Positions 46,715 through 56,315 of a DNA stretch of 64,000 bases are shown one piece after another. Every line of letters begins with the position of its first letter. Positions within the stretch are counted from its first letter, which is position 1. Under the pieces are notes generated by a model, which ran no database searches, was not told the DNA's origin, and saw only the letters and a list, made by a program, of their open reading frames with translations. Source of the DNA: Wolbachia endosymbiont (group B) of Parapoynx stratiotata (GTDB lineage Bacteria > Pseudomonadota > Alphaproteobacteria > Rickettsiales > Anaplasmataceae); the NCBI RefSeq assembly GCF_947250635.1, contig NZ_OX366335.1:248001-312000 (forward strand). Reading direction: 5' to 3'. The translations under genes were made by a program, and so were the position numbers.

Positions 46715-47195
46715 CATTGAGGTTAATGAAAATATTGAGAGAATTATTCACAACATTGATGCTAACAAAGCCAAAATAGAATTGGCAGCGGTAAGAGCGC
46801 TAAACAAAACGGCATTATGGTTAAAATCTCAGGCTGTCCGAGAAATCAGTGAAGAAAAGCAAATTAGGCTGAAAGTAATTAGAAAAAGACTAAGAATCAT
46901 CAAGTCAAGAAAAAGCACTTTGAAAGTTTTAATTAGAGCATATCTGTATGATATAAATATAAAACAAGCAAAAATAAGAACAGCATTTAATGATGAATTT
47001 ATGGCAACAATGCCAAGAGGCTATCGTGGTATTTTTAAACGTGTAGGAAGAACAGCACTACCGATACAGGAGGTTAAACTACCACTTGAACCTGAGGCTT
47101 CAAGGATAATAGAAAATCTTGTTAATTATGAAGTTGAAAGGATATTTGAAAAATATTTTACACATAAGTTATTTTATGACGGCATTTTGGACTAA
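46707..47195 (+). CDS. Minor tail protein Z (lambda gpZ-like)
   Basis: This 162-residue basic protein has an N-terminal helix (ANKAKIELAAVRALNKTALWLK) and the gpZ-type GYRGIFKRVGRTALPIQEVKLP near the C-terminus. The ATG at 46707 overlaps the previous stop and has GGAGAGAAGG upstream. It acts at tail completion or head joining. Confidence 0.78.
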   Translation: MFNIEVNENIERIIHNIDANKAKIELAAVRALNKTALWLKSQAVREISEEKQIRLKVIRKRLRIIKSRKSTLKVLIRAYLYDINIKQAKIRTAFNDEFMATMPRGYRGIFKRVGRTALPIQEVKLPLEPEASRIIENLVNYEVERIFEKYFTHKLFYDGILD

Positions 47196-47649
47196 TTTAC
47201 ATGAGGCAATCTGTAATACGCTAAAGGCAGAGATACCAGCAATTCAAACTTGTGAGGTTTATCCAGCAATAAGGAAAGAGTTAGCAGCTCCAGCGGTATT
47301 TATAGAATTGTCAAGTCTAGAGCAAGGAAAAGATCCAGGAACAGAGGAGCTAGCGCTGAGAGCAAAATTTGAGGCACGAATAGTGATCGATAGCACAATA
47401 GAAAATGCCCCTATTATTGTCAGATCATTAGCTGCTGAGGTTGCCAGAGTAGTAAATAAAAATACTTGGAACGTGAAAAATGTTTCACCAGGAGAATTTA
47501 TATCAGGAGGAGGAGATGATTTTAGGCCAGAGCTCGATGCATATTTAGTGTGGATGGTAGACTGGGCGCACGAATTGCATGTAGGGCGATCGATTTGGGA
47601 AGTGAGTAAAATAAAACCTCATTTAATCGATGTGAATGTTGGAAAGTAA
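47176..47649 (+). CDS. Tail terminator/completion protein (lambda gpU-like by position and pattern)
   Basis: From the ATG at 47176 (MTAFWTNLHEAICNTLKAE), a 157-residue protein follows gpZ as U follows Z in lambda. It shares the style of gpU: an N-terminal helix, APAVFIELSS, and a C-terminal Asp-containing stretch ending in beta strands (RPELDAYLVWMVDW). The longer upstream start at 47119 lies inside gpZ and is less likely. Homology is not proven. Confidence 0.55.
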   Translation: MTAFWTNLHEAICNTLKAEIPAIQTCEVYPAIRKELAAPAVFIELSSLEQGKDPGTEELALRAKFEARIVIDSTIENAPIIVRSLAAEVARVVNKNTWNVKNVSPGEFISGGGDDFRPELDAYLVWMVDWAHELHVGRSIWEVSKIKPHLIDVNVGK

Positions 47650-48091
47650 TTTTGCAATTTCAGAATTGCGGAGGAAATTGGCCAACATTGTCCGTATAGG
47701 CATTGTCGAAAAAATAGATTATGAAAAAGCTAAAGTAAAAGTTAAAATAGGTGAACTTGTAACAGATTTTCTTCCATGGATAACAAATAGAGCTGAAAGT
47801 TGGTCACCACCAAATATTGATGAACAGGTAATAGTATTATCACCATTGGGAGAATTGTCTTTGGGGGTGGTGTTACCGGCAATATATCAGGAAAAATACC
47901 CTCCTCCAGAGAATAAAAAGGAAGTAAATAGTGTAAAATTTCAAGATGGGACAAGATTTACATATGATAAAGAGAAACATCATTTAGAGATTGAAGTAGT
48001 AGACAAGATAACACTGAATGTTGGGGAATCAAGTGTAGAGATAACAAAGAGCGAAATAAAACTAAAAGCAAAAAGAGTAAATCTAAATTAG
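47636..48091 (+). CDS. Baseplate assembly protein V (spike)
   Basis: This 151-residue P2 gpV-like protein has an OB-fold part (IVRIGIVEKIDYEKAKVKVKIG), WITNRAESWSPPNIDEQVIVL and SPLGELSLGVVLPAIYQ, then a beta-helix-like C-terminus. It forms the tail spike that punctures the membrane, together with the PAAR tip protein encoded next. Confidence 0.88.
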   Translation: MLESNFAISELRRKLANIVRIGIVEKIDYEKAKVKVKIGELVTDFLPWITNRAESWSPPNIDEQVIVLSPLGELSLGVVLPAIYQEKYPPPENKKEVNSVKFQDGTRFTYDKEKHHLEIEVVDKITLNVGESSVEITKSEIKLKAKRVNLN

Positions 48092-48099
48092 GGAAAGGA

Positions 48100-48354
48100 A
48101 TGAATAAATCAGTTATACGCCTAGGAGATCACTGTGAAGGAGCGTTGCTGCATTTTTGTATAAGTGGAAGCAGAGATGTATTTATAAACGGAAGACCTGT
48201 CTGTAGGCAAGGAGATAATTTTAGTGAAGGAAAAGTAATGACACAAGGGTCGAAAGCAGTGTTTGTAAATGGCAAAGCCATTGCTCGTACTGGTGACCTA
48301 ATTTCCTGTGGAGCAATAGCAGAAGAAGGGAGTGATAACGTTTTTGCAGGGTAA
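48100..48354 (+). CDS. PAAR-domain spike tip protein
   Basis: The 84-residue protein is a single PAAR domain with VFINGRPVCRQGD, GSKAVFVNGKAIARTGD and several Cys/His residues for the metal site. It caps the gpV spike and lies directly after it. Confidence 0.85.
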   Translation: MNKSVIRLGDHCEGALLHFCISGSRDVFINGRPVCRQGDNFSEGKVMTQGSKAVFVNGKAIARTGDLISCGAIAEEGSDNVFAG

Positions 48355-48359
48355 ATAAT

Positions 48360-48695
48360 ATGCGTGGTATGAATTCTGAAACTGGTAAAACAATAAGTGG
48401 TATAGAGCATTTAAAACAATCAATAGTTGATATTTTAACTACGCCAGTTGGCACTCGTGTTATGCGCCGAGATTACGGATCAAGGTTATTTGAGCTGATT
48501 GATCATCCAATTGTACCTGGTTTTGCACAAGAACTTTATGCAGCAGCTGCAGAAGCATTAGAAAAGTGGGAGCGCCGATTTAAGCTTAAACGTGTACAAA
48601 TAACAGAAATAAAAGAAGGTAAAGTAACTCTCATTTTAGAAGGAATCTATTTGCCAAATGGAAAGCTGATCCGCCTTGATGGTATTATAGTATAA
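48360..48695 (+). CDS. Baseplate assembly protein W (gp25-like)
   Basis: This 111-residue protein has the gpW/gp25 lysozyme-like pattern IVDILTTPVGTRVMRRDYGSRLFELID. It is part of the baseplate wedge. It lies between the PAAR gene and gpJ, as in P2-like phages. Confidence 0.88.
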   Translation: MRGMNSETGKTISGIEHLKQSIVDILTTPVGTRVMRRDYGSRLFELIDHPIVPGFAQELYAAAAEALEKWERRFKLKRVQITEIKEGKVTLILEGIYLPNGKLIRLDGIIV

Positions 48696-48704
48696 GGTAA
48701 TAGG

Positions 48705-49520
48705 ATGAAAACACCAAATATTGTCGAAACATTAAAATTTGAGGAAATCCTTTCGCGAATGAAAGAAGAGTTAATGAATCGAGATGCAAGTTTTTCTGCG
48801 CTAACTGAGAGTGATCCAGCAATAAAGATACTGGAAGTAGCAGCCTGGCGTGAACTTTTGCTTAGGCAAAGGATTAATGATGCAGCACAGGCAAATTTAC
48901 TTGCTTTTGCAAGAGGTAATGACCTTGATCACTTGGCTGAATTTTATGGTGTGCTGAGAAAGGAGTCAGAGAATGATGAATCCTTAAGAAAGCGGGTAAA
49001 AGCCAAAATTGTTGGTTGGTCAACAGCAGGGAGTAAAGAGCATTATCGTTATCATGCATTATCTGTTGACACAAGAGTAAAAGATGCGCAAGTGGTATCA
49101 CCTATACCAGGAAGTGTACAGATTTCAATACTTTCCACAGAAAATGGTGGAGTACCTTCAGAAGAATTGCTAGAGATCGTCAGAAATCACGTTATTCGCG
49201 ATGATATTCGTGTATTAACAGATACGCTTACAGTTATTGGCTGTGGTATTATTCCCATTACTATTCATGCTAAAGTGCATATTTATTCTACTGCATCAAA
49301 AGATGTTATCGAAGCTGCAAAAGAACAATTTGTCAAAGATCTTGAATCTGCTAAAGGGTTAGGATGGAATATTACCAGATCATGGATTATTGCTCATCTT
49401 TTTACAGAAGGTATACAGAATATAGAGCTTACAGAGCCCATAGAAGATATCATTGTGCAAAATAATGAATGTGTTACTTTACGCGATTTACAAATTGAGT
49501 TAATAGGTAAAGACTGGTGA
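48705..49520 (+). CDS. Baseplate assembly protein J
   Basis: This 271-residue protein has the J family features: KILEVAAWRELLLRQRINDA, LLAFARGNDLDHLAEFYGV and SVDTRVKDAQVVSPIPGSVQ. It forms the baseplate wedge with W and I. Its stop overlaps the GTG of the next gene (GTGA). Confidence 0.9.
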   Translation: MKTPNIVETLKFEEILSRMKEELMNRDASFSALTESDPAIKILEVAAWRELLLRQRINDAAQANLLAFARGNDLDHLAEFYGVLRKESENDESLRKRVKAKIVGWSTAGSKEHYRYHALSVDTRVKDAQVVSPIPGSVQISILSTENGGVPSEELLEIVRNHVIRDDIRVLTDTLTVIGCGIIPITIHAKVHIYSTASKDVIEAAKEQFVKDLESAKGLGWNITRSWIIAHLFTEGIQNIELTEPIEDIIVQNNECVTLRDLQIELIGKDW

Positions 49521-50806
49521 TACTTCCTCCAAATGCATTAAAGCAAGAGCAAATACTTGCTGATATAATTAATTATTCTCTCGATGTAAATTCTCTACGG
49601 GGATTTAAGTTTAATTCTAAGACAGAAATATTACCATGGTTGATAGCAGAGTATGGTTTGGGAGAAATTTTATCATGGCTACCAGAGCATAAAAAATCTA
49701 CCAAGATAAAGTTTGAGCGTTTAAACGATAAATCGCTCAAAAGTGCGTTAGAAAAATTGGTATATTATAGTTTAGAGCAAGATCCTAAGAAAGTTATTCA
49801 AAACGGAATAAAATTTCAACATCTGCGTGGTACACCACAGTCACTGAAGATGGCACTTAGGTGGGCAAACATTGATAATATTACCATTCAAGAAGAATCG
49901 CCAGGGAAGCATTTTGCTGAATTTCAAATTGGCATCTCTGATGTTCCTAATGATTTTTTTGTCGATAGTGTAATTGCTTTGGCAAAACTTTCTGCACCGG
50001 CAAGATCTCGATTAATGCGAATATTCAATGACTATTACAATGCTCAGCGATTTATATTAGATGAAAGTATTTTTGGAGATCTTCTTTCAGACTACTCAGG
50101 TGTAAAAATAGCAAAAGAAGGACCAGTGTTATCGTTTGGAAGAAAAAATTCATTTGAACTGAAAATAGGAAATCCAAGATTTAAATTTGGCACTTTTAGA
50201 TCACATTATGATAGAAGCTACAGTAATGATTTATATAGGTTAGATGTTGCAATATTAGGAGAAACAGAGCCTCATACGAAGAATTACAACGGTACATATG
50301 AAAGAAATCATGAGTGGTACAACTTAGAAGCACTATATCCTCTACCACAGAGTTTATTGCCAGAAATTAAGTTTGCTAAAGCATTGATAGTATTGTCAGA
50401 TAGTTGGAATTTAGGGGATATAAATGCTTGTTTTGCATCAACTACTTATGAAGAAATAGAGCATACATTTCACTTAAGTGAAGATAAACTTTCTGAGCAG
50501 ATTTGGAATTTTCAACGTACACCAATTTTAGAGCGATTTAGTATAACTTATTACTATGAAGCGAAGAATTTTACTGATCAAAAAATAATAGAGTCTAATT
50601 TAGTGGAATATCATGTTGATTGTAAAAATGATTCAGATTCAAAACAGAAAGATCCCATTCATGGGCTAGAAAATTACGTAGCAGCATTCTATCCAGGTAT
50701 GGTTACTTGGCATGAACATCGCCACTTAAATCGCCCTTGGAAAGATTTTGATCCTATTATTGCAAAAAAATTGGACGTTTTTTCTACGGATCTTGTATAT
50801 ACATAA
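49517..50806 (+). CDS. Tail protein I with long C-terminal extension
   Basis: The N-terminal about 190 residues match P2 tail protein I (LPWLIAEYGLGEILSWLPEH, HLRGTPQSLKMALRWANID). The remaining 240 residues (from about 205) are not part of the P2 protein and may reach toward the fibres. P2 gpI itself is about 176 residues, so the gene is more than twice as long. A phage-type promoter overlaps its last codons. Confidence 0.78.
   Translation: MILPPNALKQEQILADIINYSLDVNSLRGFKFNSKTEILPWLIAEYGLGEILSWLPEHKKSTKIKFERLNDKSLKSALEKLVYYSLEQDPKKVIQNGIKFQHLRGTPQSLKMALRWANIDNITIQEESPGKHFAEFQIGISDVPNDFFVDSVIALAKLSAPARSRLMRIFNDYYNAQRFILDESIFGDLLSDYSGVKIAKEGPVLSFGRKNSFELKIGNPRFKFGTFRSHYDRSYSNDLYRLDVAILGETEPHTKNYNGTYERNHEWYNLEALYPLPQSLLPEIKFAKALIVLSDSWNLGDINACFASTTYEEIEHTFHLSEDKLSEQIWNFQRTPILERFSITYYYEAKNFTDQKIIESNLVEYHVDCKNDSDSKQKDPIHGLENYVAAFYPGMVTWHEHRHLNRPWKDFDPIIAKKLDVFSTDLVYT
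50771..50801 (+). promoter_or_regulatory. Phage-type promoter before the tail-fibre genes
   Basis: TTGGAC at 50771-50776, 15 bases, then CTTGTATATA from 50792. It lies within the 3' end of the tail I gene and would drive the fibre genes independently. Confidence 0.7.
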
Positions 50807-50827
50807 TATCAACTGCACAAATCAACT

Positions 50828-51514
50828 ATGTCAGTACTCACACAATCAGGCAGAGCAGCTATTGCTGCGAGCATAAAAGAGCAACCGATACATCTTGCTT
50901 GGGGATCTGGAGATTCTACCTGGGAAAGCAGCTACAAAGTTGAAAAAACTTTTGCAGCAGGCGGCAAGATAAGTTTAGATCACCACACTATTAAAGATGT
51001 AAAAGTTTGTACAGGGCAAACAATTTATCAGTCAAGCATAGATTATATAGTTGATAGTAGCTCAGGCACTATTGAGCGTGTAGAAAATGGTGCAATTATA
51101 GCAGATAGCGTAATCACTATAGAGTATACTCAAGACACACCACCGGAACTAATTACTTCTGCAACATTAATTAAGGAAGTTGGACGTCGTGTTGTTGATG
51201 AGGTTCTCTTCTGCAGCGGTGATGAGAATGGAGAGCTTTTGACTCCAACAGGGAGGTTTAACCCTTCTAATGTACCAACTAATAACTTATATCTTAAATT
51301 TAACTTCGATTTCAACGATGCTGCAAATCAAGTAATAAGAGAGCTTGGAGTTATGGTTGGTACAAAGGTGGTAGAAAAATTGCCTCCTGGACAGAGATAT
51401 TTTGAACCAAAAGATATAGAAGACCATGGAATCTTGCTGATTTTAGAACACACTGTACCACTTATCAGAACTGCTGCCATAAGAGAGACTTTTTCATTTG
51501 TTGTAACCTTTTAG
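50828..51514 (+). CDS. Tail-fibre-region protein (WO structural module)
   Basis: This 228-residue beta-rich protein (SVLTQSGRAAIAASIKEQPI, HLAWGSGD) sits between tail protein I and a DUF4815-type protein. It is probably a baseplate-fibre connector or minor tail protein; that is inferred from context. No membrane segment. Confidence 0.62.
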   Translation: MSVLTQSGRAAIAASIKEQPIHLAWGSGDSTWESSYKVEKTFAAGGKISLDHHTIKDVKVCTGQTIYQSSIDYIVDSSSGTIERVENGAIIADSVITIEYTQDTPPELITSATLIKEVGRRVVDEVLFCSGDENGELLTPTGRFNPSNVPTNNLYLKFNFDFNDAANQVIRELGVMVGTKVVEKLPPGQRYFEPKDIEDHGILLILEHTVPLIRTAAIRETFSFVVTF

Positions 51515-51520
51515 AATAAA

Positions 51521-53446
51521 ATGACTTTAAACACCTATTATAACCGCTTTAATCCTGACAAAGAATACGAAAAAAGCTTATTTCTTGCTGGAAGAGGTTT
51601 GCAATCTGCAGAATTAAACGAGACTCAGGAGTATGCTCTCTCTAAGCTTAAAGGCATAGGCGATGCAATATTTCGTGATGGTGATGTTATAATAGGAAGC
51701 AATTGTATTATAGATAGAGAAACTGGTAAAGTTACGCTTGAATCAGGAAAAATCTATCTTCGTGGAGCGGTTAGAAAAGTCGAAAAAGAAGAGTTTGTTA
51801 TTCCACTGAGTACCACAGTGCGTATAGGTGTTTATTACGTAGAATCTACCATTACAGAACTTGAGGATGAAAACCTTCGTGATCCTGCTGTTGGTACACG
51901 TAACTATCAAGAAGTAGGGGCTGCAAGGCTTAAAGTTTCCACCACTTGGAGTTATCAAGCTGAGGGTGTGACTACTAATGCTTCAGGAGAATTTTATCCA
52001 ATTTATAACATTGAAAATGGAGTATTGATAGAACATTCACCGCCACCACAAGCAAATATAGTAACTACTGCGCTTGCTCGTTATGACAAAGAAGCCAATG
52101 GTTCCTATGTCGTAAATGGTCTTGAAGTAATGTTCCTGCAAAAGGAAGAGGGAGAAGGAGGAAAAAAAATATTTGTGATTAATGAGGGCAAAGCTCATGT
52201 TGATGGCTATGAGATTGAGCTACCTCACAGTATTCGTGTTTCTTTTGATGAAGATCCAGATATAAAAGCAGTTGAATCAGAACCACATACTTTTCAGCCA
52301 AATAGCCAAAGAGTAATGGAACTTAAAGTTAATGATTTTCCAATAAGTGAAATCAAAAAAGTAGATATCACTATTCAAAAAACCATTACTGTTACTCACG
52401 GTTCATATTCAGGAGCCACTGATCCAATACCTGACTCTGCGGTACTTGAAATTATTCAAATTAAACAAGGCAATGTTATTTATGAAAATAGTATAGACTA
52501 TAAGTTAAATGCAGGAAATGTTGATTGGTCATTACCTGGCAAAGAACCAGCTCCTGGAAGTAGTTATCAAATCACTTACCGCCGTCGCACTCATGTAAGC
52601 CCTGAAGATATAAGTGAAGAGGGATGTAAAGTAAGAGGTGCCGTTGATAACAGCTTGGTTCTGATTGATTACACCTGGAAAATGCCCCGCTTTGATTTAA
52701 TTACTATAGATGCAAAAGGCGCAATAAGAAGGATAAAAGGCATAGCTCACCCTTGGCGACCATCGATGCCTAAAGCACCTTCTGGACAACTTTTGCTCTG
52801 CTACATTCATCAGACGTGGAAAAAAGGCGAAGGGGTAAAAATAGTGAATAATGCTATTCATGCTGTACCGATGAATGAGCTTGAAGCAATGAAAAAAGGA
52901 ATAAATGATCTTTATGCACTTGTTGCACAGGAGCGTTTACGCAATGATGCAAATTCAAGAGAACCTACTACCAAAAAAGGAGTATTTGTTGATTCATTCT
53001 TTGATGATGATATGCGTGATCAAGGAATTTCGCAGTCTGCAGCGATAGTAAACAAGGAATTAATTTTACCTATAGATGTGGAAATTATTGATGTTGAAAG
53101 AGGTAAAGAACCTCATTTGTTACCGTATGAACTTGAGCCGGTACTAGAACAGCTCTTACAGACTAAAGGAGAAAGAATTAATCCGTATCAAGCTTTTGAT
53201 CCAGTTCCGGCACAAATTACTCTCAATAAAAATATAGACCACTGGACGGAGGTTACCACGAATTGGAAAAGTCCAATAACCAGAGCATTTAATGTTAAAG
53301 AAACAACAGAGCTGATGTCAAGTACTTCATATGAAGCTGAATTTATGAGAGAAGCAGTACAGAATTTTGAAATTGAAGGTTTTGAGCCAGGTGAAAGGCT
53401 TAAGGAGGTAAAGTTTGATGGTGTTGTCATTCAGCCTACTGCATAA
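51521..53446 (+). CDS. DUF4815-type tail protein
   Basis: This 641-residue protein starts with the DUF4815 pattern YYNRFNPDKEYEKSLFLAG, then LQSAELNETQEYALSKLKGI. It has many beta-type segments, consistent with a large tail or fibre protein. It follows the preceding gene by 6 bases and precedes another beta-rich tail gene. Confidence 0.78.
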   Translation: MTLNTYYNRFNPDKEYEKSLFLAGRGLQSAELNETQEYALSKLKGIGDAIFRDGDVIIGSNCIIDRETGKVTLESGKIYLRGAVRKVEKEEFVIPLSTTVRIGVYYVESTITELEDENLRDPAVGTRNYQEVGAARLKVSTTWSYQAEGVTTNASGEFYPIYNIENGVLIEHSPPPQANIVTTALARYDKEANGSYVVNGLEVMFLQKEEGEGGKKIFVINEGKAHVDGYEIELPHSIRVSFDEDPDIKAVESEPHTFQPNSQRVMELKVNDFPISEIKKVDITIQKTITVTHGSYSGATDPIPDSAVLEIIQIKQGNVIYENSIDYKLNAGNVDWSLPGKEPAPGSSYQITYRRRTHVSPEDISEEGCKVRGAVDNSLVLIDYTWKMPRFDLITIDAKGAIRRIKGIAHPWRPSMPKAPSGQLLLCYIHQTWKKGEGVKIVNNAIHAVPMNELEAMKKGINDLYALVAQERLRNDANSREPTTKKGVFVDSFFDDDMRDQGISQSAAIVNKELILPIDVEIIDVERGKEPHLLPYELEPVLEQLLQTKGERINPYQAFDPVPAQITLNKNIDHWTEVTTNWKSPITRAFNVKETTELMSSTSYEAEFMREAVQNFEIEGFEPGERLKEVKFDGVVIQPTA

Positions 53447-53459
53447 GAGGTAAAAAAAT

Positions 53460-54647
53460 ATGCTCACAACTAACAACCAGGGAAAATTAAAGGGAAAGAT
53501 AAAAATCCCAGCAAATATTCCAGCAGGTACTAAATTAGTACAGTTTTACGGGGATAAAGGAAGCTATGGAGAAGCAACGTATACTGGTAAAAAAACAATT
53601 ACCATAGAGGAAAGAAGAAGAGTTATCGCAGCAAGAAGAGTTGATCCTTTAGCGCAAACATTTACTCTAAATGAAAGTAGGCACATAGGAGGCGTGGAGC
53701 TATGGTTTGTAAATAAAGGCAAAAAACGTGTTGTTGTGCAGATTAGAGAAACAGCAGTGGGAATGCCCTCGCAGACTGTCATTGCTGAAAGTTATATTGA
53801 GCCGAAAGATATAAAAGTAGATGGCACAGCAACACGTATAGAATGGCCACCAGTGTTTTGCCATGCAGGACAAGAGTATGCAATAGTACTGCTTACTGAT
53901 GATCCTTGTACTGAAATAAAGGTAGCAGAGCTTGGCAAATATGATGCAGTAAATAGCCGTTGGGTAACAAGTCAGCCATATCAAGTAGGAGTATTACTTT
54001 CATCTAGCAATGCAAGCACCTGGACTCCACATCAAAATTTAGATTTAACGTTTCGACTACTAGCTGCAAAATTTAGCGAAAATTCTCACGTTATTGATCT
54101 TGGCAAAGTTACAGCAACCAATACTTCAGATTTAATTGTTTTGACAAACGTCGAAAAAGTAGCATTTGATACCAATGTAGAATTTATCTTAATAGATGAA
54201 GAGGGAAAAGAAAATTTTCTATCTGATAACTTGCCGCTCGCGCTGCGTGAAAGACTATCTGGAGAGTTAACAGTAAAGGCAAATTTAAAAGGGTCAAAAG
54301 AAAGAAGTCCTGTTCTCTATCCTGGGTTACAGCTAGTTCTAGGTAATCTTTCAGAGTCTGGAGATTATGTTACAAGAAGCATTACAGCAGGAGCTAACAC
54401 TAAAATTACCATAACGTATGATGCGCTAATACCTGGCACTGCAGATGTAAAAGCATATGTAGAACAAAGCGCCAAAGGATGGCAATTAGTAAATTTAACA
54501 TCAGGAAAACCAATAGGGGAAAATTGGGTAGAGAGAACTCATGTGCTATCAAACTTTAACGCCAATGAGACAAGGATAAAATTGGTTTTAAGTGGAACAG
54601 TTGTCTATCGGCCAAAAGTCAAAAATCTACGAATCATTGTCACGTAG
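53460..54647 (+). CDS. Tail-fibre-associated beta-rich protein
   Basis: The 395-residue protein has the segment RRVDPLAQTFTLNESRHIGG followed by jelly-roll-like beta segments (GVELWFVNKGKKRVVVQIRE). This resembles accessory proteins paired with DUF4815 proteins in phage tails. Function inferred from context. Confidence 0.65.
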   Translation: MLTTNNQGKLKGKIKIPANIPAGTKLVQFYGDKGSYGEATYTGKKTITIEERRRVIAARRVDPLAQTFTLNESRHIGGVELWFVNKGKKRVVVQIRETAVGMPSQTVIAESYIEPKDIKVDGTATRIEWPPVFCHAGQEYAIVLLTDDPCTEIKVAELGKYDAVNSRWVTSQPYQVGVLLSSSNASTWTPHQNLDLTFRLLAAKFSENSHVIDLGKVTATNTSDLIVLTNVEKVAFDTNVEFILIDEEGKENFLSDNLPLALRERLSGELTVKANLKGSKERSPVLYPGLQLVLGNLSESGDYVTRSITAGANTKITITYDALIPGTADVKAYVEQSAKGWQLVNLTSGKPIGENWVERTHVLSNFNANETRIKLVLSGTVVYRPKVKNLRIIVT

Positions 54648-54651
54648 CAGA

Positions 54652-54837
54652 ATGTCAGATGATAAAACAAGCAGAGGATATCCTTTGCCACACCCAGAGA
54701 ATATTGCAGTGGAAGATGTAGTACGTATTCGCAAAGCGATAGAAAAAATAGATGAAGATATGAGTGAGAGAGAAAATGAACTTAAGAGTAATTTTGAGCG
54801 GTTTAACTTTGAAACTTTTTTAAATTTTTGGGAATGA
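54652..54837 (+). CDS. Small tail-fibre-region protein
   Basis: A 61-residue acidic helical protein (SDDKTSRGYPLPHPENIAVE, then a coiled-coil-like AIEKIDEDMSERENELKSN). The ATG at 54652 is preferred to the earlier in-frame start, which lies inside the preceding gene. The pattern PLPHPEN-x(6)-D-x3-I is seen in short phage tail-fibre-linked proteins. It overlaps the next gene (ATGA). Confidence 0.6.
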   Translation: MSDDKTSRGYPLPHPENIAVEDVVRIRKAIEKIDEDMSERENELKSNFERFNFETFLNFWE

Positions 54838-56309
54838 AAGAAGCAATAGAAGTATTACACCAAAGGATAAAGGATTTAGCAGTAAGTAGCACACCTGATC
54901 AACTGGCATATCTTGCAAAATCACTGGAATTGATAGCAGATAAAAAAGCTATTTCTGACATTGTGCAAATGACTGAAGTAAAAGGAATAATTGATGCACT
55001 ACAAAAAAGACTTAAGGATTTAGCAGCAAATAGTACACCAGATCAGCTTGCATATCTTGCTAAAGCATTGGAATCAATAGTCGACAAAAGTGCGGTTTCT
55101 GAAATTGTGCAGATGACTGATGGTAAGCTAAAAGAACTTCTTGATAGTGCAAAAAAACACCTAAATGATATAAACAGCAATAAAACAAACTCAATATCAG
55201 CAATAACTGCAGTAAAAACAGAGTCTGTTAATGAAATCAACAAGCTTAGGGATAATTCCTTAAATACTTTAAAAGCATCATCAGATTCACATATATCGCT
55301 ACTTGATACGAGAAAGAATGCCAATATTGCAGCAATAAATAGCATTAGTAATAGTCATAAAGATGGTCTTAAAGGTTTAGTAGAAGATTTTCGTGCTGTT
55401 AATAATGTACCATCTGGCTCATCAATTATTAGGGAAATAGAAACTCGTGATAACCAATTAAAAACATCCCTTATAAACGAGATAAAAACTAGAGATGATG
55501 AGCTGAAAGTGTCGCTTACACAAGAAATAAGAAAGCGCAATATGGTTGAACCAGGGTCATTACCTTTCTTATTTGGTGTACTTGGAAGAAAAAATAATTA
55601 CTTTGGCCACGGAACTTTTACAACAGAGCTTGGAAGGTGGAGTAGTGATATAACAAAAACCGACTATATGTTGCAATTACTAGCAGGTAGCCATACATAC
55701 GATACAGATTACGTTAGTTTTTATCGGCCAAGACAACTAAGTTTTATAGAGGGAAGTAAAGGAACATTTATTTACGGAGAGTTATGCACAAAAAGTTTTT
55801 CTGGTAGTTATGATGAGATATACTATTACCCATATGCTGCACTTGGAGTAGTATTTATAAAAAATACAACGAATGTGAACATAAATAAAACAATAGAATT
55901 TGTTGGATCATCATACTCTAGTACGGAGTATGGGGGTGCAGGACTATTTGTGGGGACACCAGATAATACCAATTCTAATAAATCAAGAATTTCAAGAATA
56001 ATATGGAAAAATGTTTACCAATACACGAGTTCTGATAGCAAGTTAGCTGGATCTGGTAATGTGGAAATTCCAGCAGGAAAAACAGTTGCAACATTACTTT
56101 ACACATCATCTTACCTATGTTCCAGAACACAAGTCAGTCAAGGTATGCTTGCATCAAATTATGTATACAACTATGGTCAATTTATCCAGTGGGGAATATA
56201 TAACATACGTAGCAATTTTCTAACCACAGGGCTTGAGGTGGATGTAGAGAGAACACTAAAGGCTTGGCAATGTCCAGGGTTATCTGAAACTTATGAGCTC
56301 TGGAGGTAG
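54834..56309 (+). CDS. Probable tail fibre protein with duplicated N-terminal helix unit
   Basis: The N-terminal about 100 residues are a tandem duplication of a 48-residue unit (DLAVSSTPDQLAYLAKSLEL and DLAANSTPDQLAYLAKALES). A long coiled-coil region to about 230 follows, then a beta-rich C-terminal domain with Ser/Tyr/Gly-rich strands. This layout fits a fibre stalk and receptor-binding tip. Position after the DUF4815 module supports it. Receptor specificity is unknown. Confidence 0.65.
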   Translation: MKEAIEVLHQRIKDLAVSSTPDQLAYLAKSLELIADKKAISDIVQMTEVKGIIDALQKRLKDLAANSTPDQLAYLAKALESIVDKSAVSEIVQMTDGKLKELLDSAKKHLNDINSNKTNSISAITAVKTESVNEINKLRDNSLNTLKASSDSHISLLDTRKNANIAAINSISNSHKDGLKGLVEDFRAVNNVPSGSSIIREIETRDNQLKTSLINEIKTRDDELKVSLTQEIRKRNMVEPGSLPFLFGVLGRKNNYFGHGTFTTELGRWSSDITKTDYMLQLLAGSHTYDTDYVSFYRPRQLSFIEGSKGTFIYGELCTKSFSGSYDEIYYYPYAALGVVFIKNTTNVNINKTIEFVGSSYSSTEYGGAGLFVGTPDNTNSNKSRISRIIWKNVYQYTSSDSKLAGSGNVEIPAGKTVATLLYTSSYLCSRTQVSQGMLASNYVYNYGQFIQWGIYNIRSNFLTTGLEVDVERTLKAWQCPGLSETYELWR

Positions 56310-56315
56310 CAAAGA

